DNA from: Caldilineaceae bacterium
GTDB taxonomy: Bacteria > Chloroflexota > Anaerolineae > Caldilineales > Caldilineaceae
Direction: 5' to 3'
Length of the DNA: 64,000 nucleotides
Assembly (NCBI GenBank): GCA_022824025.1
Contig: JAJEBF010000042.1
Span: 124,001-188,000 of the forward strand
Both the position numbers and the translations under genes were made by a program. Position 1 is the stretch's first letter. Each line of letters begins with the position of its first letter. This document shows positions 28,040 through 37,133 of the stretch, in pieces. The notes under the pieces are model-generated. The model saw only the letters and a program-made list of their open reading frames with translations. It was not told the DNA's origin and searched no databases.

Positions 28040-28513
28040 TCAGTTGTCATCATCTTTCGTCTCGTACGGAACCTGCATCAGTTCCAGAATGTAGCCGTCC
28101 GGGTCCTCAAAAAACACCACGTGGACGATCGCCCAACCGAGATCAAAACTGACCGGTTCCGATACAAATGTGACGCCCTCCTCTTTGAGCTCCCGGTACG
28201 CCTCAGCTAAATTGGGCACGCCAAAGCAGATATGAGAGTGGCCCACATCTCCCAGTTTCCCATCTGAAACTTTCCCTTTGGGCTGTACATACTCCTGCAG
28301 GTCGAGCAACATGCCAGGCGTTTCCGGAGCCTCTAAACGAACAACCTGCATGACGACATCATCCTTCCCCGCCATTTTCGAGATCGTCTTGCCTTCAAGT
28401 AAGTGTCGTTCGATCTCCTCCATGCCCAGCAGATCTCTGTAGAAGGCGAGCGAACGGTCCATGTCGCTCACGGTTACAGAAACATGGTCCATCACGTTCA
28501 CAGAACTGATCAC
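28040..28513 (-). CDS. VOC (glyoxalase/bleomycin resistance/dioxygenase) family protein 1
   Basis: A 157-residue protein with the vicinal oxygen chelate fold. MDHVSVTVSDMDRSLAFYRDLLGM starts the first beta-alpha-beta-beta-beta module, and VGHSHICFGVPNLAEAYRELKEEG the second. FFEDPDGYILELMQ supplies a metal-ligand Glu. The GTG at 28513 lies 7 nt after GGAGGG and fits better than an upstream open frame extending to 28609, which would overlap the PhyH gene. It lies 17 nt after the PhyH1 stop, so the two are co-transcribed. Reaction unknown. Confidence 0.85.
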   Translation of the reverse strand: MISSVNVMDHVSVTVSDMDRSLAFYRDLLGMEEIERHLLEGKTISKMAGKDDVVMQVVRLEAPETPGMLLDLQEYVQPKGKVSDGKLGDVGHSHICFGVPNLAEAYRELKEEGVTFVSEPVSFDLGWAIVHVVFFEDPDGYILELMQVPYETKDDDN

Positions 28514-28530
28514 AGTTCGTCCCTCCTCAT

Positions 28531-29307
28531 TCAGTGTGTTTCCAATGAATCTAATTCCGCCAGTCTTCGAAGCCAGCGCTGATGGCGGACATCGTCGACC
28601 GAACGCCAATATGGGCCATACATGGATCGGCCCTTCTGCGCGAATGCACGGTGATTGCCGCGCATTTGCTCCTGAATGGCAGCTGTGGCCTCTGGAGTGT
28701 CGGGGTCCTCATAGTAGACCACAACTCCTTGCCGCCGGCTGTTGTTGCCGCCGAACGCCGCGTGCCACAGGGCAACATTGAATACCAGGACATCGCCCGG
28801 ACGCGATTCGAAAATGTAAGATGGAACCTCGGCCTGGGCAAGGTTGTACGAAGTCTCGGAATCTCGACTAATCTGGCTGTGAAAGGGATCTCGATGTGAA
28901 CCGGGAATGACTCGCAAGGCGCCGTTGCTGCCGTTCAACGGATCCGGATAAATGCAAAACTTAACTGCAGTGTAGTCCAGGGAACCGGTGTCCGGGTGCC
29001 AGAGAGTGTCGCTGACATGGTAGTTTCCGTCTACTGCAATGGCAAGCACATCTTTCCCCAGTAGCTGTTCGGCTACGTCCGCGAAACGGTGGTCATCGGC
29101 CAGACTGGAAATGAAAGGAGAATGTTCTTCCATTAAAGAGGCGTAGTGGCGGCTCTTGCCGTCGTGTTTTCCGCCATCTATCCAGGAATCCAGTCCGGCA
29201 TTGAACTCATGGCTGTACACTTCCATTTCTTCAGGTGAGAGTAACTGACGAAAAACCAGAAATCCGAAATCGGAAAAAAGATTAAGCTGCTGCTGCGAAA
29301 GTTTCAT
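28531..29307 (-). CDS. Phytanoyl-CoA dioxygenase (PhyH) family protein 1
   Basis: A 258-residue Fe(II)/2-oxoglutarate oxygenase. The iron ligands are seen in WHPDTGSLDYTAVKF (H-x-D) and in LWHAAFGGN (distal His), with Arg in NSRRQGVVVYY as the likely 2-oxoglutarate ligand. ALRVIPGSHRDPFHSQI is the typical PhyH loop. The start ATG at 29307 follows AAAGGTGG. The family hydroxylates diverse lipids and small molecules, so the substrate is not predictable. 122 nt without features separate it from SDR3. Confidence 0.9.
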   Translation of the reverse strand: MKLSQQQLNLFSDFGFLVFRQLLSPEEMEVYSHEFNAGLDSWIDGGKHDGKSRHYASLMEEHSPFISSLADDHRFADVAEQLLGKDVLAIAVDGNYHVSDTLWHPDTGSLDYTAVKFCIYPDPLNGSNGALRVIPGSHRDPFHSQISRDSETSYNLAQAEVPSYIFESRPGDVLVFNVALWHAAFGGNNSRRQGVVVYYEDPDTPEATAAIQEQMRGNHRAFAQKGRSMYGPYWRSVDDVRHQRWLRRLAELDSLETH

Positions 29308-29429
29308 CGTCCACCTTTCCCTTTCCCTGAGTCAGTCATAGACCTGCCGCGTTTGGGAACCATCATGGATTTCGGAGTTTCACCGTCTAAAGGCTCTGCT
29401 TGCCGACCTCGCCTCACAATAGCGATTAA

Positions 29430-30248
29430 TCATAGGGCGCCGCTTTCTACGCGCCGCAAGAATTTTGCCGCGCCTTCCTTCAGTTGCCGGCCCGAAGGCT
29501 GGATCCCTGTCGCCCCGCCATCCACCATTAGCACCGCCGCCGTGATGTAAGATGCCTCATCACTGGCAAGAAACAGGATCGCGCTTGCCACTTCCTCGGG
29601 CTCTGCAAATCGGGAAAACATCGTCATGGCCGCATAGGGAGCGACATTTGCTGCAGGCGTTCGAGCCATCATCGGCGAGTTCATACCAGTGGGGCAAACG
29701 ACATTTGCGCGAATGCCGTACTCCCCGCAGTCTTGCGCCATACAGCGGGCCAGACCAATGAGACCATGTTTTAAAGTGTTGTAATCAGCCTGCCGTTCGT
29801 TCGCCACCACCCCGGACATTGAAGATACAAAGACGATGCTGCCGCCGCCCTGGGCCCGCATCGGGGAAACGACGGCTTTCGAACACAGGAACGGACCCTT
29901 GAGGTTCACCCGCATCACCTGGTCCCACTCGTCCTCTTCAATCTCGGCGATATGTTTGCCGCTGCCAAACATGGCGGCATTATTCACAAGGATGTCGACG
30001 CGGCCATAGTCGGCCAGAGTTACTGCCACCGTCTTTTCGACATCGTCGGAAACGCTTACATCGGCGATCACTGCAACTGCGTCGCCGCCCGCCGACTTGA
30101 TGTCTGTTACCGTATCATGAGCAGTTTCACTGTTGACGTCGGCCACGACGACTCTGGCGCCCTCGGCCGCGAACCGCAGGGCAGTTGACCGGCCCAGGCC
30201 TTGCCCGGCGCCGGTAACTATCGCGACTTTGCCTGGCAAGCGCTCCAT
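29430..30248 (-). CDS. Short-chain dehydrogenase/reductase 3
   Basis: A 272-residue SDR with VTGAGQGLGRSTA, ADVNSE, LVNNAAMFG, catalytic Ser in VSSMSG and YNTLKHG (YxxxK intact), and VVCPTGMNSPM. It has a C-terminal extension of about 20 basic residues after VDGGATG. It is similar in layout to SDR1 (PTGMNSPM here, PGSMNTPL there), which suggests an old duplication. Upstream, the metallo-hydrolase stop lies 52 nt away. Confidence 0.9.
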   Translation of the reverse strand: MERLPGKVAIVTGAGQGLGRSTALRFAAEGARVVVADVNSETAHDTVTDIKSAGGDAVAVIADVSVSDDVEKTVAVTLADYGRVDILVNNAAMFGSGKHIAEIEEDEWDQVMRVNLKGPFLCSKAVVSPMRAQGGGSIVFVSSMSGVVANERQADYNTLKHGLIGLARCMAQDCGEYGIRANVVCPTGMNSPMMARTPAANVAPYAAMTMFSRFAEPEEVASAILFLASDEASYITAAVLMVDGGATGIQPSGRQLKEGAAKFLRRVESGAL

Positions 30249-30300
30249 CTGTCAGTCCCCCAGAGGCGAAACCGTTAGACTACAGGCTCCGGATATCTCT

Positions 30301-31086
30301 CTAGGCGCAGAGTTGGAGCGAGTCTCCCACGAGCAAAATGCGTAGGTCGAAGTCCGGTTTCCGCCGGTAGTAGTGCTGGAAAAGCTCGCCAATGTCACCG
30401 GTGTGGTTACGCCAGAATTCCCAATGAAATGGCAGCAAAGTCTTTGGGCCAAGCTTTTGCGCAACGTCGAAAAACTCCTCCACACCCATATACCAGGTGC
30501 GGCCAAAGGCCAACAATGCCAAGTCCAGGTCGTGCTCCTTTCCGACATCTGACAGCGCCTGTCCGTCCCAAGTGTCTCCGGAGACAAAGAGCTTTGTCCC
30601 GCCTGATGAAAGTACGAAAGTGACAGCGTGAGGCTCGTTCGGGTCGTAGGAAGGATAGACCTGCATTTCGACGTCACGGAACTGAATGGAGTCCCCTGGC
30701 GCTACCTCGCGAATCCGGTCATCAGAGATGCCAAACTCCCGCATAAGTTTCGCCGAGGATTTGGGGGCGACGCAGAAGGCATCCGTGTTGTCGACGATGG
30801 GCACAAGGGTACCGTCATGACAGTGGTCGACGTGATCATGGGTCGATATTACGATATCGGCTACCCGGACTTCATCCGGCTTGACCGGTATTGCCGTTGC
30901 CCGATAGGCGCCTGGTACGGCATCGTCCGGCGTCCCATAGGAGTATGGATCGATCCATATCGTCGTCTCGGGCGTTCGGTAGACGAAACTCGGCCCCCCG
31001 AGCGACCAGAACTTGATGCCGTTGTCAACCGTTTCTTCCTCCACCTCATCGAGAAAAGTCTTTGGCCAGTATGCTACATCTCGCAT
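30301..31086 (-). CDS. UlaG-like metallo-beta-lactamase-fold hydrolase
   Basis: A 261-residue protein with the metal motif STHDHVDHC (HxHxDH), a downstream GDTWDG and a final PFHWEFW histidine. The arrangement is that of the UlaG/L-ascorbate-6-phosphate lactonase branch, which opens lactone rings. FRDVEMQVYPSYDPNEPHAVTF is typical of that branch. In a cluster rich in dehydrogenases this would fit hydrolysis of a sugar lactone, but this is inference. The ATG at 31086 follows AAAGGAT. Confidence 0.82.
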   Translation of the reverse strand: MRDVAYWPKTFLDEVEEETVDNGIKFWSLGGPSFVYRTPETTIWIDPYSYGTPDDAVPGAYRATAIPVKPDEVRVADIVISTHDHVDHCHDGTLVPIVDNTDAFCVAPKSSAKLMREFGISDDRIREVAPGDSIQFRDVEMQVYPSYDPNEPHAVTFVLSSGGTKLFVSGDTWDGQALSDVGKEHDLDLALLAFGRTWYMGVEEFFDVAQKLGPKTLLPFHWEFWRNHTGDIGELFQHYYRRKPDFDLRILLVGDSLQLCA

Positions 31087-31186
31087 TGTCTATCCTTTGT
31101 AGGAGAGTACCCGGCCGCCGCCATTGCCGCACGGATACGCGGACACTTCGAAGGGCCTGACGCCCGTTTGCTCGCTCCGCGACCGA

Positions 31187-31702
31187 TCAGGCCGAACTCC
31201 AACTGAAATCATGGGGAACTTGCTCGCCAGTTCCAATTTCGTTCAGCTCGAGCAGATTGCCGTCCGGATCGTAGAAAAAGAGGACATGCCAGTCGCCTTC
31301 TCCGGCGAAACGCACTGGCGGGGATACCATCTCCACGCCGGCTGCCTTGAGCCGTTCATACGTCGCCGGCACATCTTCGACCCCAAAACAGAAGTGCGCG
31401 CTGGGCACATGATGGATCGGATGCCTTCCTTTCGGGCTCTCGGGATGAATCCACTCGATCAGATCGAAAGTGAAGCCCTGTTCGGAAGTGCGCGTGTGAC
31501 CGTTGACGCCTCCAGGGGGCCGCAGTCGGTACTCGCGCATGTGTACGTTCGACATGGCGGTCATCTCATCGATCGGGCCGCCATCATGCTCCTCCGGCGA
31601 AACAACCTCCATGCCCAGGATGTCCCGGTAAAACGCCAGCGATCTCTCCAGATCGCTCACCATGATTGCCACGTGATCAACTGTGATTCTGCTCACTCTC
31701 AT
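31187..31702 (-). CDS. VOC family protein 2
   Basis: A 171-residue glyoxalase-fold protein: VDHVAIMVSDLERSLAFYRDILGM, then SAHFCFGVEDVPATYERLKAAG and FFYDPDGNLLELNE with a ligand Glu. It resembles VOC1 in the same cluster but is longer and has a distinct central insert (RLRPPGGVNGHTRTSEQ). The ATG at 31702 follows AAGGAAG. Probable metal ligands are His in VDHVA, His in AHFCF and Glu in LLELNE. The reaction (lyase, isomerase or ring cleavage) is unknown. Confidence 0.85.
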   Translation of the reverse strand: MRVSRITVDHVAIMVSDLERSLAFYRDILGMEVVSPEEHDGGPIDEMTAMSNVHMREYRLRPPGGVNGHTRTSEQGFTFDLIEWIHPESPKGRHPIHHVPSAHFCFGVEDVPATYERLKAAGVEMVSPPVRFAGEGDWHVLFFYDPDGNLLELNEIGTGEQVPHDFSWSSA

Positions 31703-31754
31703 CTTCCTTCGCAGGCAGTGTGGTCCGGAATGCGATTCAAAGGGCCGCGGGGCC

Positions 31755-32678
31755 TCAGAGATCGCGCAGCAAACGCTTCAGGTTCCTGAAATTGATCTCC
31801 ATCGCCTCGACACGAGATCCGCTCCGCGGCAAAAAGTGCGTCGCCACCGACAGTACCGCGTCGCTGCCGCGCGCCCGCAGGCTTCGCAGAATGGTGGGAT
31901 AGTCCACGTCGCCTTCGCCCAGCGGGCAGTAGCGGAAGTCCAACCGCAGACCGTCCTTTACTGTCAGGTCCTTCAAGTGCAGCCCGTGCAAATAGGGATG
32001 GATATTCAGAAATCCGGCCGTCGCCACATCTGCCTCACCACTGTTCAAGTTGTCAGAAGGCCCCCACATCACCTTGATGCGCGGCGAGTTGAGTGCCTCG
32101 GCCAGCCGCCGGAAGTTACCTGTCGTATTCGTGTAGTTCCAGGGCATCATCGAAAGCGCAAGGTCGACATCGTACTTCTCGGCCTCTTCAAGCGCCAGCG
32201 AAAAGGCCTTCACCAGCTTGTCCATCTCTGCATCCGAAATGTAGCCGCCCCTCGTAAGCCATCGCATTGGCCAGGTCGGCTTTCCCGCCGTATATTCCCC
32301 CGGCCAGGCAAATGTGAATAAGCCAACGGCTCCCACCCCCAACCGAGACGCGATCTGCATCGAGCGCACGAGATCCGCCATGTCGCGGCGAAATTCCGGA
32401 TGCTCAGCCATACTATCCAATTCGATATCTGTAAGGTGTATCTGTTTGAATGGGTTGCCAATATTGATCAGAAAGATCTCGAGTCCATGGGCTTCCACCT
32501 GCTTGCCCAGGGCGTCCACGCCGCTGTCATCCAGCGCCCCCATGGGCGGCCCATCGGGGCCCAATCGATTGAACCAGACGCAATCCGCCCCAATCTCCTT
32601 GGCCTTTGCAAGCGACTCGTCAAATGGCAGATCCAGTTCCGGGAGGTACATGCCCAGCTTGAACACATGCTCGGCCAT
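31755..32678 (-). CDS. Sugar phosphate isomerase/epimerase (AP-endonuclease-2 TIM barrel)
   Basis: A 307-residue TIM-barrel protein of the xylose-isomerase-like/AP2Ec family. Visible are VGAVGLFTFAWPGEYTAG, KYDVDLALSMMPWNYTNTTGNFRRL, VMWGPSDNLNSGE, HGLHLKDL and CPLGEGDVDYPTILRSLR, the usual strand ends with metal-binding acidic and His residues. Members include hydroxypyruvate isomerase, myo-inosose dehydratase and epimerases. The ATG at 32678 has AAAGGAGG 8 nt upstream; an open frame extends further to 32939 but overlaps PhyH2. It starts 19 nt after the PhyH2 stop. Confidence 0.88.
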   Translation of the reverse strand: MAEHVFKLGMYLPELDLPFDESLAKAKEIGADCVWFNRLGPDGPPMGALDDSGVDALGKQVEAHGLEIFLINIGNPFKQIHLTDIELDSMAEHPEFRRDMADLVRSMQIASRLGVGAVGLFTFAWPGEYTAGKPTWPMRWLTRGGYISDAEMDKLVKAFSLALEEAEKYDVDLALSMMPWNYTNTTGNFRRLAEALNSPRIKVMWGPSDNLNSGEADVATAGFLNIHPYLHGLHLKDLTVKDGLRLDFRYCPLGEGDVDYPTILRSLRARGSDAVLSVATHFLPRSGSRVEAMEINFRNLKRLLRDL

Positions 32679-32697
32679 CGCCTGGCCTCCTTTGCTC

Positions 32698-33654
32698 TCA
32701 GTTCTGCAGCGGAAGACCCCACCGATCAAGACCCGCGGCGGCCAGGTTTTGTATCCAATCATGGTGCGAGCGGGCAACACGTTCGGGATCCTTCCGGCTG
32801 CGCGCCACAAAGCCCGGCACCTTGGAACGGCCTGTCGGCAGCCCGATTCGGCTATACCGTGTGTCAACACTCCAGCGCACAGTATCCGACCGGTTGGGAA
32901 TCGAACGGTGCACAAGCCGTTCCATCGTGACCAGAACATCGCCCGGCTCCACTTCGCAGGTGACGACGCTGCTGGCAGGCAGATCCGAGTCCGCTATTCC
33001 TCTGGCGCCCTTATGACCAGGCGTCTCGATCCATAGGCCGTGCTCGATCAGCCCAAGAAGGTGGGAACCCGGAATCACCTGCATGCACCCGTTCCGCTCG
33101 GTGGCGCTGACAAGCGGAATCCAGAAGTTGACGACCAGGGTCTCTCCGGCTTCGTCCGGAATGAGATAGGCGAGGTCCTGGTGCCAGGGAATATCCATGA
33201 GATCAAGGTCGGGCATCTTGGGTCGCAACGCAAACTGGGGATGCGCCAGGATTTCAGGCCCGATCAGTGACTCGGTCGCGTCCAGGAGCGCGGGCGCCGT
33301 GCGGAGGGCATACATGCCTGCCGAAATCGGCTTGCCGCGCGAAAAGTGATGCTGCCAGAGCCAGTTTCTGTCTGCGCACGATGCGGAGGCCAGCGCCAAC
33401 CGCTTGGCGAACGGCGCATCGGCGTACCTGTCCTTGTCATTGAGCTGTCCCTGCCGCACAGCCGCTTCAATCGAGTCGTCCACTTTCTGATTGAGCTCGT
33501 CAATCAGGGGTTGCAACGCTTCAAGGGGCAGCATCTGACGCACAATCAGAAAGCCCTCCTCCTTAAACTGTTCGACCTGCGCCGGCGTCAATCCCTTCTC
33601 TGCCGAACGCGAGCCGCCAGCCTGCCGTTTCCGGGCTGCCGTTCCCTCTGCCAT
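32698..33654 (-). CDS. Phytanoyl-CoA dioxygenase (PhyH) family protein 2
   Basis: A 318-residue Fe(II)/2-oxoglutarate oxygenase. The iron site is IPWHQDLAYLIPDE (H-x-D) and LVHRSIPNRSDTVRWSVDTRY (distal His and the 2-oxoglutarate Arg). NGCMQVIPGSHLLG is the family loop. A basic, low-complexity N-terminus of about 20 residues precedes the core. The ATG at 33654 has AGGAGG 6 nt upstream. It is the promoter-proximal gene of the ten-gene minus cluster, with the repeat element directly upstream. Confidence 0.9.
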   Translation of the reverse strand: MAEGTAARKRQAGGSRSAEKGLTPAQVEQFKEEGFLIVRQMLPLEALQPLIDELNQKVDDSIEAAVRQGQLNDKDRYADAPFAKRLALASASCADRNWLWQHHFSRGKPISAGMYALRTAPALLDATESLIGPEILAHPQFALRPKMPDLDLMDIPWHQDLAYLIPDEAGETLVVNFWIPLVSATERNGCMQVIPGSHLLGLIEHGLWIETPGHKGARGIADSDLPASSVVTCEVEPGDVLVTMERLVHRSIPNRSDTVRWSVDTRYSRIGLPTGRSKVPGFVARSRKDPERVARSHHDWIQNLAAAGLDRWGLPLQN

Positions 33655-33737
33655 GCTATCCTCCTGGGACTTGCGCCTCATCTGCGTTGCTCGAGCGCCC
33701 GGCATCTGAAGGTTGGAACTGGTTGGCTCCAGTATAT

Positions 33738-34165
33738 TCCAAATTTTGGGGCGGCGCTACCTCACCGATTTCGCAAGGCGCAGTCCATTCTTGGGGCAAT
33801 CAAGCAAGAATGCTCCCAGGATTCAGCGATATTTCCCAGCGATAGCCCGAACCTCGCCCCAGCCATGCCTGCCCCCGGCGTCAACCTGTCTGTCTCTCTC
33901 ACTCCTCACTTCTCTCTCCTCGCTCCTTCTATGGGGCGGTCATCCGCAAGCGGCTTCCCTTGTGCGGGGGGACACCCCCCGCAAAAACGTGCCCCGGCGG
34001 CAATGTGTGTTCATTGGCAAAGGCTGTCCAGCCCAACTCGTTTCGCCATCCCCCGAATTGGGGCGTCCAACGACCGCCCCTCGCCGGCGCCCGCCACGTC
34101 GATCCCTCGCATGCCAGCCCTGCCACTCATTGACCACTGACCTCCGACCACTGCAGTTCAACCAA
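33738..34165 (+). repeat. Dispersed intergenic repeat, copy A
   Basis: This 600-bp gap between divergent genes contains a stretch that recurs at 57682-58135. Shared blocks, in the same order, are TCCAAAT-TGGGGCGG, CCAGGATTCA, CATGCCTGC, CTCCTCACTTCTCTC, GGGGCGGTC-CCGCAAGCGGC, TTCCCTTGTGCGGGGGGACA, CCCCCCGCAAAAACGTGCCCC, CATTGGC-AAGGC-G-CCAGCC and a terminal TGACCACTGAC/CGACCACT. No coding frame is convincing. The element precedes the plus-strand Gfo/Idh gene. Confidence 0.85.
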
Positions 34166-34334
34166 TTCAGTCTTTCGTGTACAATACTGCAAAGGTTGGC
34201 TGGCTGGCCCGAATGGGGGCGCAACCGTCCACCCCGGACAAGGACTAACTGATCTGATTTCCTTCCCACTGATGTTCCTCCACATCGACCGGCGCATTGG
34301 CCGCAATCCCAGCCATTCTTGAGGGAGAGTGAAG

Positions 34335-35372
34335 ATGACGAAAAGCGCGACCGCGGAAAAAACATTGGGATGGGCGCTCATCGGCTGCGGCGGCGCCGGT
34401 CGGGCACACGCTGGCTGGGCCGCGGACACCGAGGGCGTCGAAGTGCGCGGCTTTTGCGACATTGACGCGGGCATCGCCGAACAGCTGCGATCCAAGCACC
34501 GGGCGGAATATGCCACAACCGACGCTGAGCGAATCTTTGCCGATCCTGACGTGAACATCGTATCGATCGCCACCTCGCACAGCTCCCATGCCGACCTCGC
34601 CGTCGCCGCCTGCCAGGCCGGCAAACACCTTTTCCTCGAAAAGCCGATGGCCATGACAACGGCCGACTGCCTGCGCATCCACAAAGCCATGCAGGCCGCC
34701 GGCGTCAAACTGATGCTCAACTTCTCGATCCGCTTTTCAGGCGCCGCACGCGCCATCCGCCGCCGCATCACCGCGCCCATGGTCAGCCACAGCCAGTGCA
34801 TGATGAGCCGGGCCGACCTCAACCGCTGGCGCTGGCATCCAGTTGAAGGCGGCGGCCCTCTCTGGGATGTCGGCGTTCACATGGCCGATTATCTCTGCTG
34901 GATCCACAACAGCGCGCCCGTGGAAGTGAGCGCTGCCGGCGGCCAGGTCACCCACCCCGGCGAGCTCGGCAGCCCCGATATGATCGACACGGCCGCGGCC
35001 ACTATACGCTTCGCCAACAACTCCGTCGCCACCTTCCTCATGAGCGATGCCGGCAGCAGCTCAGTCGTCTCCAAATGGTTCTTCGAGTTCTTTGACGGCC
35101 ATCGTTCGGCTGTCCTCTATGAACACTTCCGCAAGGTCACGTTTACGACCGACGACCCCCAGGAAGGGCAGCAAACCGAGACGCTGACCCCGCCGCCAAT
35201 TGATCGCCTTTCGCTCCTGGTCGATGCCATCCACAATGGCACGGAGCCCTATGTGCCTCCCCAGGCCGGCATTCTGTCCACCCTGTTGGTCGAAACAATT
35301 GCCGCGTCCATCCACTCTGGCCGGCCGCAGAAAGTGGACCTGTCCGCGCTCCCCGCTCCTCTCCCGCATTGA
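34335..35372 (+). CDS. Gfo/Idh/MocA family oxidoreductase
   Basis: A 345-residue NAD(P)-dependent dehydrogenase acting on sugars, inositols or related alcohols. ALIGCGGAGRAHA is the nucleotide-binding loop. GKHLFLEKPMAMT has the EKP motif with the catalytic Lys. GGGPLWDVGVHMADYLCWI holds the conserved Asp and His of the active site. The ATG at 34335 has AGGGAG 7 nt upstream and is preferred over a GTG two codons earlier. It is the first gene of the plus-strand unit facing the PhyH2 cluster. Its stop is followed by the ThDP enzyme frame within 35 nt. Confidence 0.92.
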   Translation: MTKSATAEKTLGWALIGCGGAGRAHAGWAADTEGVEVRGFCDIDAGIAEQLRSKHRAEYATTDAERIFADPDVNIVSIATSHSSHADLAVAACQAGKHLFLEKPMAMTTADCLRIHKAMQAAGVKLMLNFSIRFSGAARAIRRRITAPMVSHSQCMMSRADLNRWRWHPVEGGGPLWDVGVHMADYLCWIHNSAPVEVSAAGGQVTHPGELGSPDMIDTAAATIRFANNSVATFLMSDAGSSSVVSKWFFEFFDGHRSAVLYEHFRKVTFTTDDPQEGQQTETLTPPPIDRLSLLVDAIHNGTEPYVPPQAGILSTLLVETIAASIHSGRPQKVDLSALPAPLPH

Positions 35373-35407
35373 TCGAGACCGCACGACCGGGAGACAATCA
35401 CCTGCGT

Positions 35408-37090
35408 ATGCCTTCCGGCAGCGCAGCGACCGGAGAAACGCCGGTGAACGGCATCGAAGCCATTGCAGCGATCCTCAAAGCCGAAGGAGTCGAGTGGCTG
35501 GCCTGTTATCCGTCCAACCCCTTGATTGAGGCAGCCGCCAAGGTCGGCATCAGGCCCATCAACTTCCGCCATGAACGCGGCGCGGTCATGGCTGCAGACG
35601 GCTACAGCCGAACAAGCGGCCGCCGGCGTTTCGGTGTCGTTGCCGTGCAGTCCCAGGCCGGGGCCGAAAACGCAATGGGAGGGCTCGCCCAGGCATACGC
35701 CGACAACATCCCCATTCTGGTCCTTCCCGGCGGCGTCCGGCTGGACCAACTGGCAGTGCGGCCCAACTTCTCGGCCGCAAGAAACTACCAGGGCCTTGTC
35801 AAGCGTGTAGAATCGATCTACCGTCCCGATCAGGTCGCCGCCGTGATGAGGCGTGCGTTCCATGCGCTGCGCAATGGACCGCCCGGTCCGGTCGTTGTCG
35901 AGATGCTGGAGGATGTCTGCAATCAGGCGGTCCCCGAAGCGGCAATGGACTACCGGCCGCCCCACATGATGAGGCAGGTTCCCGCCACGGTCGATATTGA
36001 CGAAGCGGTCCGGAAGCTCCTGCAGGCCGAAAAGCCCGTAATCTGGGCGGGCGGCGGCGTCCTGCTTGCCGGCGCCAGCGCAGCCCTGCGCGAGCTGGCC
36101 GAACACACCGGCGCGCCCGTGTTTTGTACGATGCCGGGCAAATCGGCCTTTGACGAACGCAACCCTCTCTCCCTCGGCGCCGGCAGCCGCGCAACCACGC
36201 TGCCCGCGCACCGCTGGCTGCAGGAGTGCGACCTCATATTCGCCGTCGGCTCCAGCCTCACCCGCGGTCCCTACTGCCAGCCCATACTGCCCGGCAAGGT
36301 CATCATCCAAAACACCGTCAACCCGGACGATATAAACAAGGATGAATCGGTCGACATTGGCCTGCTTGGCGATGCCAGACTGACCCTGGAAGCCATGGTC
36401 GAATCGGTTAAGCGCCAGAATAACAGTGACCGCGCCGCCCGCGGCCGCCACACCGCCGCCGCAATCGCCGCCTGCAGGAAACAGTGGCTAGAGGAGTGGA
36501 TGCCCCTTCTGACCTCCGACGAAGAACCGCTCAACACCTATAGGATCATCCATGCCATCGACACAGCGCTCGACTGGGAAAACAGCATCGTCACCCACGA
36601 CGCCGGCGCGCCGCGCGACTCCATCGTCCCTTTCTACACCGCCACCGTTCCCAACAGCTACATCGGCTGGGGCAAGACGACGCATCTCGGCTTCGGCCTG
36701 CCCCTCATGATCGGGGCCAAACTGGCTCATCCCGACAAATTCTGCCTCAACCTCATGGGCGACGGCGCCTTTGGCATGTCCGGCCTCGACCTTGAAACCG
36801 CCGTACGCGCCCCTGCCCCAATCACCACCGTGCTGCTCAATAACGGCGGCATGGCGACCTACGCGCCGGGTAGCTTTCCGACCGCCCGCGAACAGTTCCG
36901 TGTCAGCCATATGGTCGGGGACTACGCCAAAATCGCGGAAGGGCTCGGCGCTGTCGGCCTTACCGTCACGAAAACAGCCGAAATGGTTCCCGCCCTCCAA
37001 CGCGCCCAAAAGCTTAACGCCGACGGTCAGACCGTCCTCATCGACGTTCACTCCAATCTCGAAGCCCGCCGTTCCCGCTGGGATCGCTGA
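35408..37090 (+). CDS. Thiamine diphosphate-dependent enzyme (acetolactate synthase-like)
   Basis: A protein of about 560 residues with the three-domain ThDP fold. The N-terminal pyrimidine domain has the catalytic Glu56 in NFRHERGAV. The C-terminal domain carries the cofactor motif GDGAFGMS (451-453 GDG) ending in LLNN (478-479). The central domain LQAEKPVIWAGGGVLLAGA is the usual Rossmann-like domain. Relatives include acetolactate synthase, sulfoacetaldehyde acetyltransferase and IolD, but no subgroup is clear. The start is uncertain: ATG 35408 lacks a good ribosome site, while GTG 35444 has GGAGA 8 nt upstream. Confidence 0.85.
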   Translation: MPSGSAATGETPVNGIEAIAAILKAEGVEWLACYPSNPLIEAAAKVGIRPINFRHERGAVMAADGYSRTSGRRRFGVVAVQSQAGAENAMGGLAQAYADNIPILVLPGGVRLDQLAVRPNFSAARNYQGLVKRVESIYRPDQVAAVMRRAFHALRNGPPGPVVVEMLEDVCNQAVPEAAMDYRPPHMMRQVPATVDIDEAVRKLLQAEKPVIWAGGGVLLAGASAALRELAEHTGAPVFCTMPGKSAFDERNPLSLGAGSRATTLPAHRWLQECDLIFAVGSSLTRGPYCQPILPGKVIIQNTVNPDDINKDESVDIGLLGDARLTLEAMVESVKRQNNSDRAARGRHTAAAIAACRKQWLEEWMPLLTSDEEPLNTYRIIHAIDTALDWENSIVTHDAGAPRDSIVPFYTATVPNSYIGWGKTTHLGFGLPLMIGAKLAHPDKFCLNLMGDGAFGMSGLDLETAVRAPAPITTVLLNNGGMATYAPGSFPTAREQFRVSHMVGDYAKIAEGLGAVGLTVTKTAEMVPALQRAQKLNADGQTVLIDVHSNLEARRSRWDR

Positions 37091-37133
37091 CGATGACCGG
37101 CGCTTTCCACGCAAAAACCAAGGAGACCAACCA

